A stretch of 64,000 nucleotides of DNA from Protea cynaroides (taxonomy: Eukaryota; Streptophyta; Magnoliopsida; Proteales; Proteaceae), in contig CM053276.1 of assembly GCA_028583415.1 (NCBI GenBank), positions 63,779,510-63,843,509 of the forward strand, read 5' to 3'. Of the stretch, positions 22,976 to 35,830 are shown piece by piece. The first letter of the stretch is position 1. The number at the start of each line of letters is the position of its first letter. Both the position numbers and the translations under genes were made by a program. The notes beneath the pieces were generated by a model. That model worked only from the letters and a program-made list of their open reading frames with translations, was not told the origin of the DNA and did no database searches.

Positions 22976-25532
22976 AGTAAGAACTCAGAAGGTCGCTTAT
23001 AAGGTGATACTGAATGACTCATCTTGGCAGTTCCTACCAGCTTTGGACCTTCGGGATTGAAAATAGGAATATCCTTCTTAGAAGCTCTATGGCTATGAAC
23101 CTTTAGGATGCTTGAAAGTGACCCATACAGGAAGGCTTTGTTGACTTTGAACCATTAGGGTTGAAATCTGCCCCATCTTGGAAGTCTCTTGACTTTGAAC
23201 CTATGGAGTGCTGGACATATTTGAAATGATGGTGAATTCCTTGGCAGTTTTTCGAGTTTTTTTGCTCCTGCTTTATTGGTGAATGCACAAAACATGACAT
23301 CGATGGAAATGGTGTCATGGACTTCGCTGGCATGATACCTAGATTTGAAATTTTCCATTTATGACCTGGTACTGAAAGTTTGACTCAATTTCAGCACGGT
23401 AGGGATGACTTGGTTGCTCCCTTTGAAGGGTTCCATGTAATTTGAAGGTGATGATTTTCTTCAGCCAACATTGGTGTTGTTGGATTTTGGATTGAAATAA
23501 ACTCTAGCGAGGATTTTGGACAAGAATGAGGGGAGCTTGACAGTCTCTAACCAAAGAGATTTTATTGATTGACCTTGGTGTTAGACTATCGAGGGACATC
23601 CGATCAACTAAGTTCTTTGATTGTGCACTATGGTAGACCAAATTGGTAGAACAGCCAAGTGGCGATGAAATGTGACATGGGTTTGGCCCTTGATCTAGGC
23701 TCATGAAAAGCTCAGGGCATTGCAACATTGTTGTGCCAATTTTTAAAGATGAATGAACCATGGCCCCAAAGTAGGCACGAGGTGCAAAGGATTCGAAGTG
23801 TTCCTTCAGAGAATTTGGTGACCAAATCCTAACAGGTGATCGACCACATTGGATTTTCTTCATCAACAGGATTGGGAGAACTGAGAAATTGGCAAAAACC
23901 AACTTGGATGGACCTACTTCTGTTGACTATGAAAGTAGTGACTTCAGACTATACAATGGATCCTTGATGTGATGCTCATGATCAAGTTTGACTCCTCTAC
24001 ATAGGGTATATCTATGCCCCAATGTCTGCATGTTGTGACAGACCACTACTATAGAAGGAAATGGGAAATCTAACAGAGTTAGAACAAGGTTGAATCTGGA
24101 TTGCATTTAGAATTTGACCATGCTTCTGAGGTCAAGGGAAGATTGACAGATTGATTGCAGAAAATGATTTCTTAGATAAATCCTTGTTGAATTTTGAAAA
24201 ATGAAGGAACTGATGATTTGAATGAATTTGGCTACATCCGTAGCCAGGCCATGAGAATTTGCTCTCTCCCTAACATGACCAACAGGATTTGAAGATAGAG
24301 TTCTGTTGAAAGGCAATGCTATGGAGCCCAACAGATGATGGTTTGTTCAACTCCTCCGAGTATGATTCACTGGAGAGCAAGAGGGGTTCCTTTCCTTATG
24401 GAGGGTAGACCGGTATGACACTTGTCTACATGAACCACTGAATTTTTTCTTTGAAGGGCCAATGAGGGCAATGCTTTAGGGCTGCATCAGGTCGCCTATC
24501 CCCACTGAGGTATTATAGGTTGCCCATTGAGGTTTCTCGGGTTGCCTTTCCCTGCTGAGGTTTCTTTTCTTCCCATTATTTTTTTTTCATTTTCTTCTTT
24601 TTGCCAATCCCATCTTGGGTTGAATAAAGAGTCCTGATGTGGTGAGGATATTGCCAAAATTATGGTCCTATCCAATGGTCTAAAACCCTTAGGGGAAATT
24701 TGAACGACATGACTTTTATGATAAATGGGTAGCCTTGCCCCACTGTTTAAGTTGACACCTACACGTATTGATAGGCGGGCAACTATTTGAATCATCACTA
24801 AAAGCGATCTTAGGGAAATGCAGTCCCACACCAAAATTGAAAATGGTGTCAAATTATGTTTTCCTTTCTTGGAGATGTTCAGATGGAACACGTGTCCCAA
24901 CAAGCTATATCGAGATTCTGAATCAGTCACGATCATATCTGGGCCTGAAACCTTTAGGTTTGTTGACAAGTATTGATGTTGAAGGTCCAAGAGGACGGAT
25001 GTGAAACTGTCCACATGGGTCTACCATTGGGAGAGTGTTTGGTTGTTTATGTAGAATGGGTTAATCTTACCGAGAAGATCCCATTTTATTGGCTTGAGAA
25101 ATGAAGGGCTTATAGGAATCTTGGGAAGCCGTCGGATGTAATGAACGACAGATGAGAGTTCCAGCCAGATTTATGAATTTGTACATAAGATGATGACATG
25201 ATCATGAGATACAATGCCATAAAAATTGATAATCAAAAGAAGGGCTTGTGATAGAGACTCCTTGGAAGGCCGTCAGATTGATAGACGGGAGAGAGAGTCT
25301 AATGCCGATGAGAAATCTTTCTCTGATGATGAAGAAGTGATGAGATCGTCTTTTGTAAAGGCGGGATGTAATTGGCCAAAATCAAAAGTCCGGTCCAACA
25401 TGCTGTGAATCTCGACGAATGATCGATCTTGCTATCAAGCTTTAGTTGGAACTACCATCTTCTTGAAGTGAGAGGGACAATTGGCTTACTGTCGAGCTCC
25501 AATGCCATTCAACATCTTGCTATTTTCTTTTC

Positions 25533-25574
<42 letters not shown>

Positions 25575-25575
<1 letters not shown>

Positions 25576-25874
25576 GATGTGAAGGCCACATAATGCAGTG
25601 CTTCGCTTGATCGCGAAGTTGAATCCTGACTTTCAATATTGGATTTGAATCTTCTTCTTCCAAACATTTCCAATAAGATAGAACATCTTTGCCTCTGTTA
25701 GTACTTTGATCTTTTGTAAACTTTATGAACATTTGTGGCTGCTCATCTAGTATCTGCTTTTATCTGAACGGTGAATCTGTATGCTGTCTTCTAGAAGTTA
25801 ATCATCACCTTCTATCTGATGTGACTGCCTTCCCATTATTGATGTAGATAAAACATAGGCTTGAATTTTCTTTT

Positions 25875-25907
<33 letters not shown>

Positions 25908-26248
25908 GATGTGGAGGCCACATAATGCAATGCTTCATTTGATCGCAAAATTGAATCATGACTTTCAATATTGGATTTGAATCTTCTTCTTCCAAACGTT
26001 TCCAATCAGATAGAACATCTTTGCCCCAGTCGGTACTCCGATCTTCTGTAAACTTTATGAACATTTGTGGCTGCTCATCTAGTAGCTGATTTTATCCGAA
26101 TGGTGAATCCGTATGCTGCCCTCTGGAAGTTAATCATCACCTTCTATCTGATGTGACTACCTCCCATTATTGATGTAGATGAAACATAGGCTTGAATTTC
26201 TTTTTCTTCTTTTTTTTTTCTTTTTTTTTTTTTTTTTTTTTTTTTTTG
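25575..26248. repeat. tandem duplication of ~333 bp with poly(T) linkers
   Basis: 'ggatgtgaaggccacataatgc' begins at 25575 and its copy at about 25908. Each copy ends in a long poly(T) run (25538-25574, about 25880-25906, about 26208-26247). Element 2 has one copy (about 51875-52205), so the duplication is specific to the element 1 lineage or was lost in element 2. Confidence 0.85.
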
Positions 26249-27189
26249 GTATCCCAATGACCTCATTCTTTGATTTTGAGATTGATCATTCATCATGTAT
26301 CTCTTTCTTGCAGGTGATGTACTTTGTAAGAACTTTGGTATCTCCATATTTTTGGTGGCACATCTATCCTCCACTCATTTGTACTGATTGGCTGACCTGT
26401 TGATATGATCTATTATTATGTAATGCTTTCCTTGAAATCTTTTCACATATAGAACAAATGGCAGCTTCTCCACTACATGTTTCTTGAGACTACTCTTGTG
26501 TCTCTCGATTGATCATTTAAAGCTTTCCCAAACGGGTTGGACCTTTCTTTCTTAAGAGGCAGGGTGGCGTAGAAGTTCAGGAGACGGCTCATCGTTTCAA
26601 TCATCTTCAGAGTCAGAATTGACTGCACACGTAGAATAGGAGGATGTGTGAAACTGGGAGGAAATGTATGGAAGAGACAAGGCACAGAGTTTGAAATCCC
26701 AAACGGGGTGATTTTTTTTTTGCAGGACAGATTAGACTAGACTTATCAACAAGCATATTGATCTTGGACCCAGACATGGATGACCTATCAAATACCGATA
26801 ATAAAAAGTTGAAACAACTAGTTCGTCCAATTGGCTCCAGTTGGGCATAACGCCTTCGACGACCACCTTCAGTCGTTGCGGGAATAAATCTTCCTTCAAA
26901 TCTCTAATAGCAGGACTCATCATGCCCCTCTATCAATAGGTGCAAGATACCTACCTTTTCCATCTTCTTTTTTTTTCAGTTTGGGATCCATTCAAAACCG
27001 GACTATTTCTTTTTAAGCTCAAGGTTACTCTGGTTCATGCCTCAGTTTGGGGTTTGATGGATTCATCAATGGACCACTTCTAGTTGAGTTCAAAATCATT
27101 CTAGCTTATGCCCCAGCTTATGGAGCAAGGGGTATCGCCATTGCACTACACCATTTTAAATCCAAGATTGGACTAATTTATACCTTGGC

Positions 27190-27500
27190 TTGGGGGTTTA
27201 ATGGATTTCTTTGTTAGACCACTCTCAATTTGGGTCTAAGGTCAATTTGGTCCATGCCCTAGTTTAGGGCATAATGGCTTTCCTCATTAGACCGCATTCA
27301 ATTTGGGTCCAAAATCAATCTGGTTTATGACCAGCTTAGGGCTCATGACTTTCCTCATTGAACCATATCCAATTCAGGCCCAAGGTCAATCCGGTTCATG
27401 CCCTAGTTTGGGGGTCATTGGCTTTCCTCATTAGATCGCACTCAATTTGGGTCTAAGTTCAATCTGGTTCATGCCCTAGTTTATGGATTAAGGGTTTCAT
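27190..27500. repeat. 72-bp array (~4 units)
   Basis: Units of 'ctcaatttgggtccaaggtc', 'aatttggttcatgccc' and 'tttcctcattggaccgca'. The element 2 counterpart at 53150-53800 has eight or nine units. Confidence 0.85.
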
Positions 27501-27814
27501 CATTGGACCATTCTGGTTCTTATCCTTGCTTGGGACACATTGGATCTCATCTTTGGTCTACCCTACTACTTGGGAAAATTGCATTCCTCTCTTTGAATAA
27601 TAAGAAATATGAGGGCAACTCTTTGGATTCTAGCATTTTCCTGGCCAATGGGATAGCACTATCATAGCTGAAGGTTCATGATTTCCTGATGACTCCAGAA
27701 TCTAGAATTGATCTTTATTGACAAGCAATGGGAAATCCTCCTCGTTCGCCATTCTTGATGAGTGATCCTAACTTGTAGCACTGGGCTATGATAGACATGG
27801 ATCGGGCTCTAATT

Positions 27815-28290
27815 GATAGAGCCAGAGATTGATTTTGAATCAGTCTCCGATTGATAGAGACAAGATTGTCTTTGAATTGGTCTCTGATTGATAGAGACAG
27901 AGTTGACTTTGAATTGATCTCTGATTGATAGAGATCAAGATTGATTTTGAATTGATCTCTGATTGATAGAGATCAAGATTGATTTTGAATTGGTCTCTGA
28001 TTGATAGAGATCAAGATTGATTTTGAATTGGTCTCTGATTGATAGAGATCAAGATTGATTTTGAATTGGTCTCTGATTGATAGAGATCAAGATTGATTTT
28101 GAATTGGTCTCTGATTGATAGAGATCAAGATTGATTTTGAATTGGTCTCTGATTGATAGAGATCAAGATTGATTTTGAATTGGTCTCTGATTGATAGAGA
28201 TCAAGATTGACTTTGAATTGATCTCTGATTGATAGAGATCAAGATTGACTTTGAATTGATCTCTGATTGATAGAGATCAAAATTGATAGT
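27815..28290. repeat. 38-bp array (~12 units)
   Basis: Units of 'gattgatagagatcaagatt' plus 'gattttgaattggtctct', several of them identical. Element 2 has about three diverged units at 54150-54290, so this array expanded in element 1. Confidence 0.9.
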
Positions 28291-28494
28291 CATGGACTGG
28301 GCTCTAGTTGCTAGAGGCAAGGATTGCTTGAGTTGGGCTCCGATTGATAGAGGCCAAGGATGACAATCATGGATTGGACTCTAATTGCTAGAGATGATGG
28401 AATGACTGAAATTCTCTTTGATTCTTTTATGAAGTGGAACATGGACCAAAGGTAATGATTGAACAGGCCTAGAGGCTAACTCATGCTCACATTG

Positions 28495-28990
28495 AGTTCA
28501 TATGAATGGAACATTTCTTAGTTCCGACATGAATCAGAACCTGAACCACAGTTGATGGTTGGATAAGCCTAGTGGCTAAATGAATTCGGGATGAATGGAA
28601 CTCTTCTTAGTTCCAAGATGAATCGGAACTTGAACCACGCTTGATGGTTGGATAAGCCTAGTGGCTAAATGAATTCGGGATGAATGAGACTCTTCTTAAT
28701 TCCAACATGAATCCGAACCTGAACCAAAGTTGATGGTTGGACAAGCCTAGGGGCTGATTGAATTCAGATGAATGAGACTCTTCTTAATTCAAACATGAAT
28801 CTGAACCTGAACCAAAGTTGATGGTTGGACAAGCCTAGGGGCTAAATAAATTCAGATGAATGGAACTTTTCCTAGTTTCGACATGAACTGGAACCCTAAC
28901 CAAAGTTGATGGTTGGATAAGCCTAGTGGCTAATTGAATTCAAATGAATGGAATTTTTCCTAGTTTCGACATGAATCAGAACCTAAACAG
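28495..28990. repeat. 88-bp array (~6 units)
   Basis: Units contain 'gatgaatggaactcttctta', 'catgaatcggaacctgaacc' and 'aagcctagtggctaa'. Element 2 has about nine units at 54520-55220. Confidence 0.85.
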
Positions 28991-29009
28991 GAGGTGAAGG
29001 GTGAAAAAG

Positions 29010-30175
29010 CCTAGGGGCCGAATGCCTTCTTCATTTTAGCATGATCTGGGAGTGATGATTGAACCTGTCTAAAGGTTAAACCCTTCTTTAATTCTGAGAT
29101 GAACAAGAAATGGTGGTTGAATCTAGGGCTGAATATTTCTTTGATTCTGAGATGAACTGGATGTAATTGAATCTTCCTAGGGGCTAAATCTTTCCTTAAT
29201 TCTGGATGAACCAAAATGATGATTGGACCTGCCTAGGGGCTAAATCTTTCCTTCAGTTCTGAGATGAACCAGAAATGGTGGTTGGATCTGCCTAGGGGCT
29301 GAATATTTTTTTTGATTCTGAGATGAACTGGATGTAATTGAATCTGCCTAGGGGCTGAATCTTTCCTTAATTCTGGATGAACCAAAATGATGATTGGACC
29401 TGCCTAGGGGCTGAATCTTTCCTTCAGTTCTGAGATGAACCAGAAATGGTGGTTGGATCTGCCTAGGGGCTGAATTTTTTTTTTTTTTTCTGAGATGAAC
29501 TGGATGTAATTGAATCTGCCTAGGGGCTGAATCTTTCCTTAACTCTGGATGAACCGAGAACTATAATTGGATTGCCTAGGGGCTGATCTTTCCATAATTC
29601 AGAGATGAATCGAGAACGGTGATTGGATTTGCCTAGGGGCTGGATCTTTCATTATTTCAGAGGTGAATGGAGAATGATGATTTGATTTGCCTATGGATTA
29701 AATCCTTCCTTAATTCTGAGATGAATTGAGAAGTATGATTGGATTTGCCTAGGGGCTGAATCTTTCCTTAATTCAAAGATGAATCGGGAACTATGATTGG
29801 ATTTGCCTAGGTGCTGGATCTTTCCTTAATTCAAAGGTGAATAGGGAATATTGAATGGATTTTCCTAGGGGCTGAATCTTTCGTTAATTCAGAGATGAAT
29901 CGAGAACTATGATTAGATTTGCCTAGGGGCTGAATCATTCCTTAATTCAAAGGTGAATAGAGAATATTGATTGGATTTGCCTAGGGGCTGAATCTTTCCT
30001 TAATTCAAAGGTGAATAGGGAACATTGATTGGATTAGCCTAGGGGCTGAATCTTTCCTTAATTCAGAGATGAATCGAGAACTATGATTGGATTTGCCTAG
30101 GGGCTAAATCTTTCCTTAATTATGAGATGAATTGAAAAGTATGATTGGATTTGCCTAGGGGCTGAATCTTTCATT
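29010..30175. repeat. 58-bp array (~20 units)
   Basis: Units contain 'gcctaggggctgaatctttc', 'cttaattctgagatgaat' and 'gaactatgattggattt'. The element 2 counterpart (55240-56240) has about 17 units. Confidence 0.9.
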
Positions 30176-30179
30176 CTTT

Positions 30180-31376
30180 CTTATAAAATTTGATGTTCAA
30201 TCAAGATCTGGATTCATGACTTCCATTGATTCATTTGGAAAGATAATATGGATGGATCTCGAGATGGGAGATCAAGACAATTCCCTAATTGTAGGGGCCT
30301 CTCACCCTAAAAGGGTGGATATGGTTAGATTGATTCCTAATGGAGGAATATCGATATTTTAGACATCTAGAGGAATGGAAGAAGTCACATGCACAATCAA
30401 AGATGACTTAACCAAACAAAAGTTAGATCCCTTATAAGGGGGATTGGATAAACATTATCCGAGTCAATTTAATTGAATTTGATTAAGCCATGTGTTCAGT
30501 CTTGGGACCTCATGATTCCAAAATGGATAATCAGTGGTACCAAGGTCTGGCCAATTGGATTACCGAATTCGATGAAATTGAAATGGATATATTAATCCGT
30601 CGTCCTTATTAGGGATGATTAGCAAAAGCGGTTCATAGATGAACAAACTAGTAAATTTCTTCTTGACCATGGTATCTAAGTCTTGACAGGGATTTTCTAC
30701 TCGTTTTTTGAAATCGACGTGTTAACAATGAGAGATTCGACACATCGAGCTTACTTAATGGAGGGTGTATAGTGACCATCTACTATGATGTAGAACAGGT
30801 GTATACATACCTCATACTCCCAATGGGTGAGAGTTCAAGATGCTCATCGTGTAGAATCTAACATGTTGACCAATCGAGGACAAAACGGGCAGAACTTCGA
30901 CGTCTCGAACATGGATGTCATGGTTAAGCCGATTTTACCGGGTCGGTTCAGGGATGAACCAAAAAAATAACAAACATTGGGCTACAATCTGGGTTAGGAC
31001 AGAAAAGGCCACCTTGACGAGGATGGGGTAACCTATCACCAAATGCTCGATGAATAATGGGCCCCCAATCCCTTTATATACTATGTTGCAAGGATCCAAG
31101 CGACGTGGAGTAGCATAACACATTCCCGGGCGGACCCAAGAAACGCTCGTTAGAGGCTGCTCACCGGTCGTGGTCTCACAAAGTACAGGCCAAGGCTGTG
31201 TGTTTCTCCTAGCGGGCTGCCCCATATGCATGGGACCCGGTTCGGCTACTCGCACGAATGTGTGACTGAACCCATTCCCCCCAAAGCAATAATATACAAG
31301 CATAAATATAGTATCCTAAAATCTAGCATCCAATTCACACAAGGAAAGTTTTCATTTAAGAGTTTGACATTTATAT
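30180..31376 (-). other. unique leader of element 1 next to the primer-binding site
   Basis: Non-repetitive sequence between the 58-bp array and the primer site. It is the 5' end of the internal RNA in the element's sense and is well conserved with element 2 (58854-59166 and 63500-64000). A minus-strand frame of 122 codons (30935-31303) shows no known domain. Leader position suggests cis-acting functions such as packaging, which is inference. Confidence 0.5.
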
Positions 31377-31393
31377 CCCCAGTGAAGTCGCCA
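31377..31393 (-). promoter_or_regulatory. primer-binding site of element 1
   Basis: Minus strand TGGCGACTTCACTGGGG begins one base after the 5' LTR end (...CCTCACA, then g). It starts TGG, as required for a tRNA ending CCA, and is not the initiator-Met box. The matching tRNA was not identified here. Confidence 0.75.
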
Positions 31394-31420
31394 CTGTGAG
31401 GACAAAGATGGAAATATTTT

Positions 31421-31430
31421 GAAGTCGCCA
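31421..31430 (-). promoter_or_regulatory. second primer-site-like box inside the LTR end
   Basis: Minus strand TGGCGACTTC, identical to the first ten bases of the real primer site and 37 bp away from it. The direct repeat extends to 12 bp (31383-31394 and 31420-31431). The box is kept in all giant LTRs here, including the most diverged (near 785-797 and 4198-4209). Confidence 0.7.
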
Positions 31431-32674
31431 CCTAGATTTAGGTCTAGGACCTTAGAAATGTGAAATCTCACCCCAAGGTAAGACTTCGATTGACTCATGA
31501 CCCTTAGATTGGAATTCTGGTCCATCAAAGATTGGGTAAGTGTCAGGTTACGGTTATGGGAAGGGGTTAGGCACCCAAACCGCCCGATCGAAATCGGTCT
31601 CTTATACCTTTCCTATGCTAGACTCTATTTGCTAAGCCAAACCAAACCAAGGGGTTTGATATCATTGAACCGAATCTGTATCCATCAGATTGCCTACGTA
31701 TCACGGAATTATTCCGAAAATCAGGTTCACCATCGTAGTTCAGGTGTGATTAAAGTTTATGGATGTGATTTATGCTTGTGCATGATTAAGTTCATTGTTC
31801 AAGTTGAAATTTATGCTTGAATGGTTGAGAAATCCTATGGGTTAGGATCTGGATAGTCCATGTGGACTGATAGATAGTCCTAGTGGATCTAAGAATAACC
31901 CTATTTGGGTTGGAATGTGGATAACCCATTCTGGGTTGGAATGTGGATAACCCTATGTGGGTCTATGGATAGTCCAAGTGAACTAAAAGTGTGGATAACC
32001 CTATTTGGGTTAAAATATGGGGGATGTCCTAGTGGATCTATGGATAGTCTGAGTGGACTAAAGTATGGGTAAATATCCTAGTGGATCTATGGATAGTCCG
32101 AGTGGATTAAGCTGTGGATCCGAATTTGGGTTTCTCCCAAATAGCCTACGTATCCTAGGGTTTGCCCTAGGAATCAGAATCCGCGTAGTTCGGGATGGAT
32201 AACCTGTTCTAGGTTAATGATTGAGAACCTATTCTAGGTTTAGGGTTTAGAACCTATTATAGGTTTAGGGTTTGTTTGCGAAAATCGTCCTAAATTACCC
32301 TTTTCATTCTGAATTCTAATTTTGGAAAGTTTGGCAAGGCATTCTCTTTCTTTATTAAGATTTTATCATTCCCATTATGCCCTTCCCAAGAATGTGGGTG
32401 CCTAAATGCACGTCCCCACACCTACATTGTCTTCTAGATGTGTGCATATATGGCAGTTTGACTAGGGTGTTGCATAAAATAAATTATTGCCAAAAAATAG
32501 AATATTCTATCTAAATATGGCACATAAAACATTTATGACAAGAAATTCAAATACAGTAAGATTGTTTAAAAATCTTTCAAATATGGCATGTATTGCAAAT
32601 AAGGCAAGAGCCTATATGGCATGATCTAGTAGGCTATCTTCTAAGCATGGCAAGACCCTAATTGCCATTATCAT

Positions 32675-33642
32675 TCCATATTTAGGGTTTTCTACCCTAA
32701 TTGCTATTTTCTTTTCATTTTTAGGATTTTCTACCCTAATTGCTACTTTCTTTCCATTTTGGGGTTTTCTACCCTAATTGTAATTTTATTTCCATTTTTT
32801 AGGGTTTTCAACCCTAACTGTTACTTTCTTTCCATTTTAGGGTTTTCTACCCTAATTGTTATTTTCTTTCCATTTTGGGGTTTTCTACCCTAATTGTAAT
32901 TTTATTTCCATTTTTTAGGGTTTTCAACCCTAACTGTTATTTCTTCCATTTTTAGGGTTTTCTACCCTAATTGTTATTTTCTTTCCATTTTAGGGTTTTC
33001 ACCCTAATTATTTTTTTCATTAGGGTCACCCAAGACCATGGCACCCTAATATCATGGCTACCCAATGCTACTTCTTTCCATTTTTAGGTTTTCTACCCTA
33101 ATTGTTATTTTCTTTCCATTTTAGGGTTTTCTACCCTAATTATTTTCTTTCCATTTTAGGGTTTTCTACCCTAATTGCTTTTCTTTCCATTTTAGGGTTT
33201 TCTACCCTAAATGTTACTTTCTTTCCATTTTAGGGTTTTATACCCTAATTGATTATTTTATTTCTATTTTTAGGGTTTTCTACCCTAATTGTTACATTCT
33301 TTCCATTTTAGGGTTTTCTACCCTAATTGTTATTTTATTTTCATTTTTTAGGGTTTTCTACCCGGTTTTCTACCCTAATTGTTACATTCTTTCCATTTTA
33401 GGGTTTTCTACCCTAATTATTATTTTCTTTCCATCTTAGGGTTTTCTACCCTAAATGTTACTTTCTTTCCATTTTAGGGTTTTATACCCTAATTATTATT
33501 TATTCATAGGTTCACCCTAATTAATTTTCTATTTTTAGGGTTTTCTACCCTAATTACAGTTACATTCTTTCCATCTTAGGGTTTTGTAACCTAAATGTTA
33601 TTTTGTTTCCATTTTTTATAGGGTTTTCTACCCTAATTGTGA
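32675..33642. repeat. hairpin minisatellite with telomere-like arms (~27 units)
   Basis: Same units as at 17511-18530, with a different arrangement and number. Several units are decayed around 33000-33075. Confidence 0.9.
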
Positions 33643-35131
33643 CAATAAGCATTTAATATAGCATGTGAGCAAGTGTAGCGAGAAATATGGCAATAAACAT
33701 GTATATCATTCCAATCATGGCAATGTGATTATTTCAATTATGGCAATGTGATCATTCCAATTATGGCAGTGTATGCATACGAGCATCCGAACATAGCATA
33801 GCATCAAATATGGCATGTGAGAAACAACCAAAGCATATGAGAATCAATCAAGACATGATGGAACACGCAGCAAGATGACAGCTTTGTCAGGCTGGACCAA
33901 AATGGGCACATAGGGCACTGTACTTACTCAAAAAATTCTTAAAATATATCCCTGGAAAGAAGACTCAGAGGCCAACATTTTGTCTCAAGGAAGCTATTCC
34001 TAAAAGAGACCATAGGCAGGTCGAAAACATTCCCCAAGTACAGGCAAATACACTGGTCAGGTCTGTTCCAGATTTTTGACCAGTTGCACCATAAATTCCA
34101 AATAAAATTCTATTCTTAATGAAAATTAAATACAGACATATGTCTATGTAGATAACTATCTGATCTAAAATTTCATTAAGAAAAACAAGTTAAAACAGTA
34201 TATTTTCTTTGTGAAAAATGACTCTTTTCAATCATGCAAATCAGCACATCATGACAGATCTGAAATCAAAGCTTTATGCACTTAAAAATTGATATCAATT
34301 CAACGAAAAATGGAAAAAATATGAAACCAGTGCCATTTTTTAGAAGACTTTCATGTCTAAAAAGTTCATGTTAAGTGGATTTTCTGATTATGGCCATAAA
34401 GTCTTTGTCTAGAGACTTTCCGATGGAGGATTGCATTACATCCGAGAAAAATAGCAATGTCAAAGACAAATTGTTTGATATATTTCCCCAATTCCAAATG
34501 GAACGAAATTTTTAGGGTAGTCTTCTATCATATCAGAGAGACTCCCATAAAATTTTGGGCTTCAAAATCTTAGAAAAAATACATATGATGTACGTCCTAA
34601 GTTTGAACCCTAAATCTGGAATTTTCAGATCAGAAAATCACTTTATGAAATTTACAAAAAACATCAAACATCATTGTATATCAATCAAAAATTCATCATT
34701 GAATAGCTTAGACAAATTATCATTCATGAAAAATGTTAGACATAGGCATCCTAACATTAACAAGCATGTAATAGAGCATTCATGATTGAGATTTCATGAA
34801 AATTAGCCTTTTTCAAGCAAAATTGGCATTCGGGCATTATAACGACCTCTAAATTTGTTTAGAGTACTAACCTTGGGCTCAAATCGAGCGAAACCGTTGA
34901 TGAAGGGTGATTGGGGGTTGTATCAATCCCCTTTAAATGTGAATCCTCCTTTTCCTCTCTTCTTCTTCTTTCTCTCTTCTCTTTCTCTCTTTTCTTCTTC
35001 TCTTTTCTTTCTTTTCTCTTTTCTCTCTCTTTCTTTCTTCCTCTCTCACGTTTTCTCTCTCTCACTCACCTTTCTCTCTCTCACCCACGTTTCCCTCTCT
35101 CTCTGCTCTGGAAAAAAGGATCCTCCTCTTG

Positions 35132-35141
35132 CCTATTTATA
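35132..35141 (-). promoter_or_regulatory. TATA box of the element 1 5' LTR
   Basis: TATAAATAGG on the minus strand. This box would drive the full-length element transcript, giving U3 of about 1.65 kb and a leader of about 3.7 kb before the primer site. Confidence 0.65.
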
Positions 35142-35754
35142 ATTTTTCACTCATTTTCTAAAAGATCCTTTTTCTAAAAAATTTTTTTTTTTTCCTTTTT
35201 CTTTTCCTTCCTTTTTTCTTTCTTTCTTTCTCCTCTCTCTCCTTCACGTTTTCTTTCTCTCCCCTTCTAGAAAATCCTCTTTTCCCCCTTTTTTTTTTTT
35301 TTTCCTTTTTTCTCTTCTTTAAAACGTGGCTCCTAAAAAAACCTATTTTTTTTCTTTCTTCCTTTTTTTTTCTCCAAAGAAATCCTTTGGATTCTCTTAG
35401 AAAAGGTCACGTTTTTTCTCTCCCTCTTTCCTTTTTTTTCTCAAAATCTTTTGGATTATCTCCAAAATCTTAATCCTCATTCTTTCTTCTACCTTTTTTT
35501 TCTCCCCTCCTTTCCTCTTTTTTTTCTCAAAATCTTTTGGATTATCTCCAAAATCGAAATCCTCATTCTCTTCCACGTTTTTCCCTCTCCCCTCTTTCCT
35601 TTTTTTCTCAAAATCTTTTGGATTATCTCCACAATTGAAATCTCCCCCTTCTTTTCCATCGTTTTCCCTCTTTTTTTTTTCTTCTAAAAATTTTTTGGAT
35701 TATGATTTACACATATATATTACACATATATATTTAATAACATACATACACTAC

Positions 35755-35766
<12 letters not shown>

Positions 35767-35822
<56 letters not shown>
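35767..35822. repeat. (TA)n microsatellite
   Basis: Interrupted TA run in U3 of the 5' LTR. Confidence 0.95.

Positions 35823-35830
<8 letters not shown>

Larger units (their letters stand above)
21784..31394 (-). mobile_element. internal region of element 1 (non-coding, repeat-filled)
   Basis: Lies between the polypurine tract and the primer-binding site. From left: unique 21784-22007; 134-bp array; 57-bp array; unique block 22980-25530; poly(T)-linked 333-bp duplication; unique 26250-27190; then 72-, 38-, 88- and 58-bp arrays; and a unique leader 30180-31394. Minus-strand open frames at 23504-23902 and 24496-25014 recur in element 2 but show no protein family. About two-thirds of their differences change the amino acid, as expected without selection. 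No splice or gag/pol signature was recognised. Confidence 0.8.

Noticed and set aside
24768..25004. Plus-strand 78-codon frame in the element 1 interior
   Set aside because: Overlaps the opposite-strand frame; neither shows selection between elements 1 and 2.
27815..28290. Regular direct repeats resembling a CRISPR array
   Set aside because: Contiguous 38-bp tandem units without unique spacers, in a plant retrotransposon.
30935..31303. 122-codon minus frame next to the primer site as a gag candidate
   Set aside because: No gag motif, and the match in element 2 is partial. Position alone is not enough.
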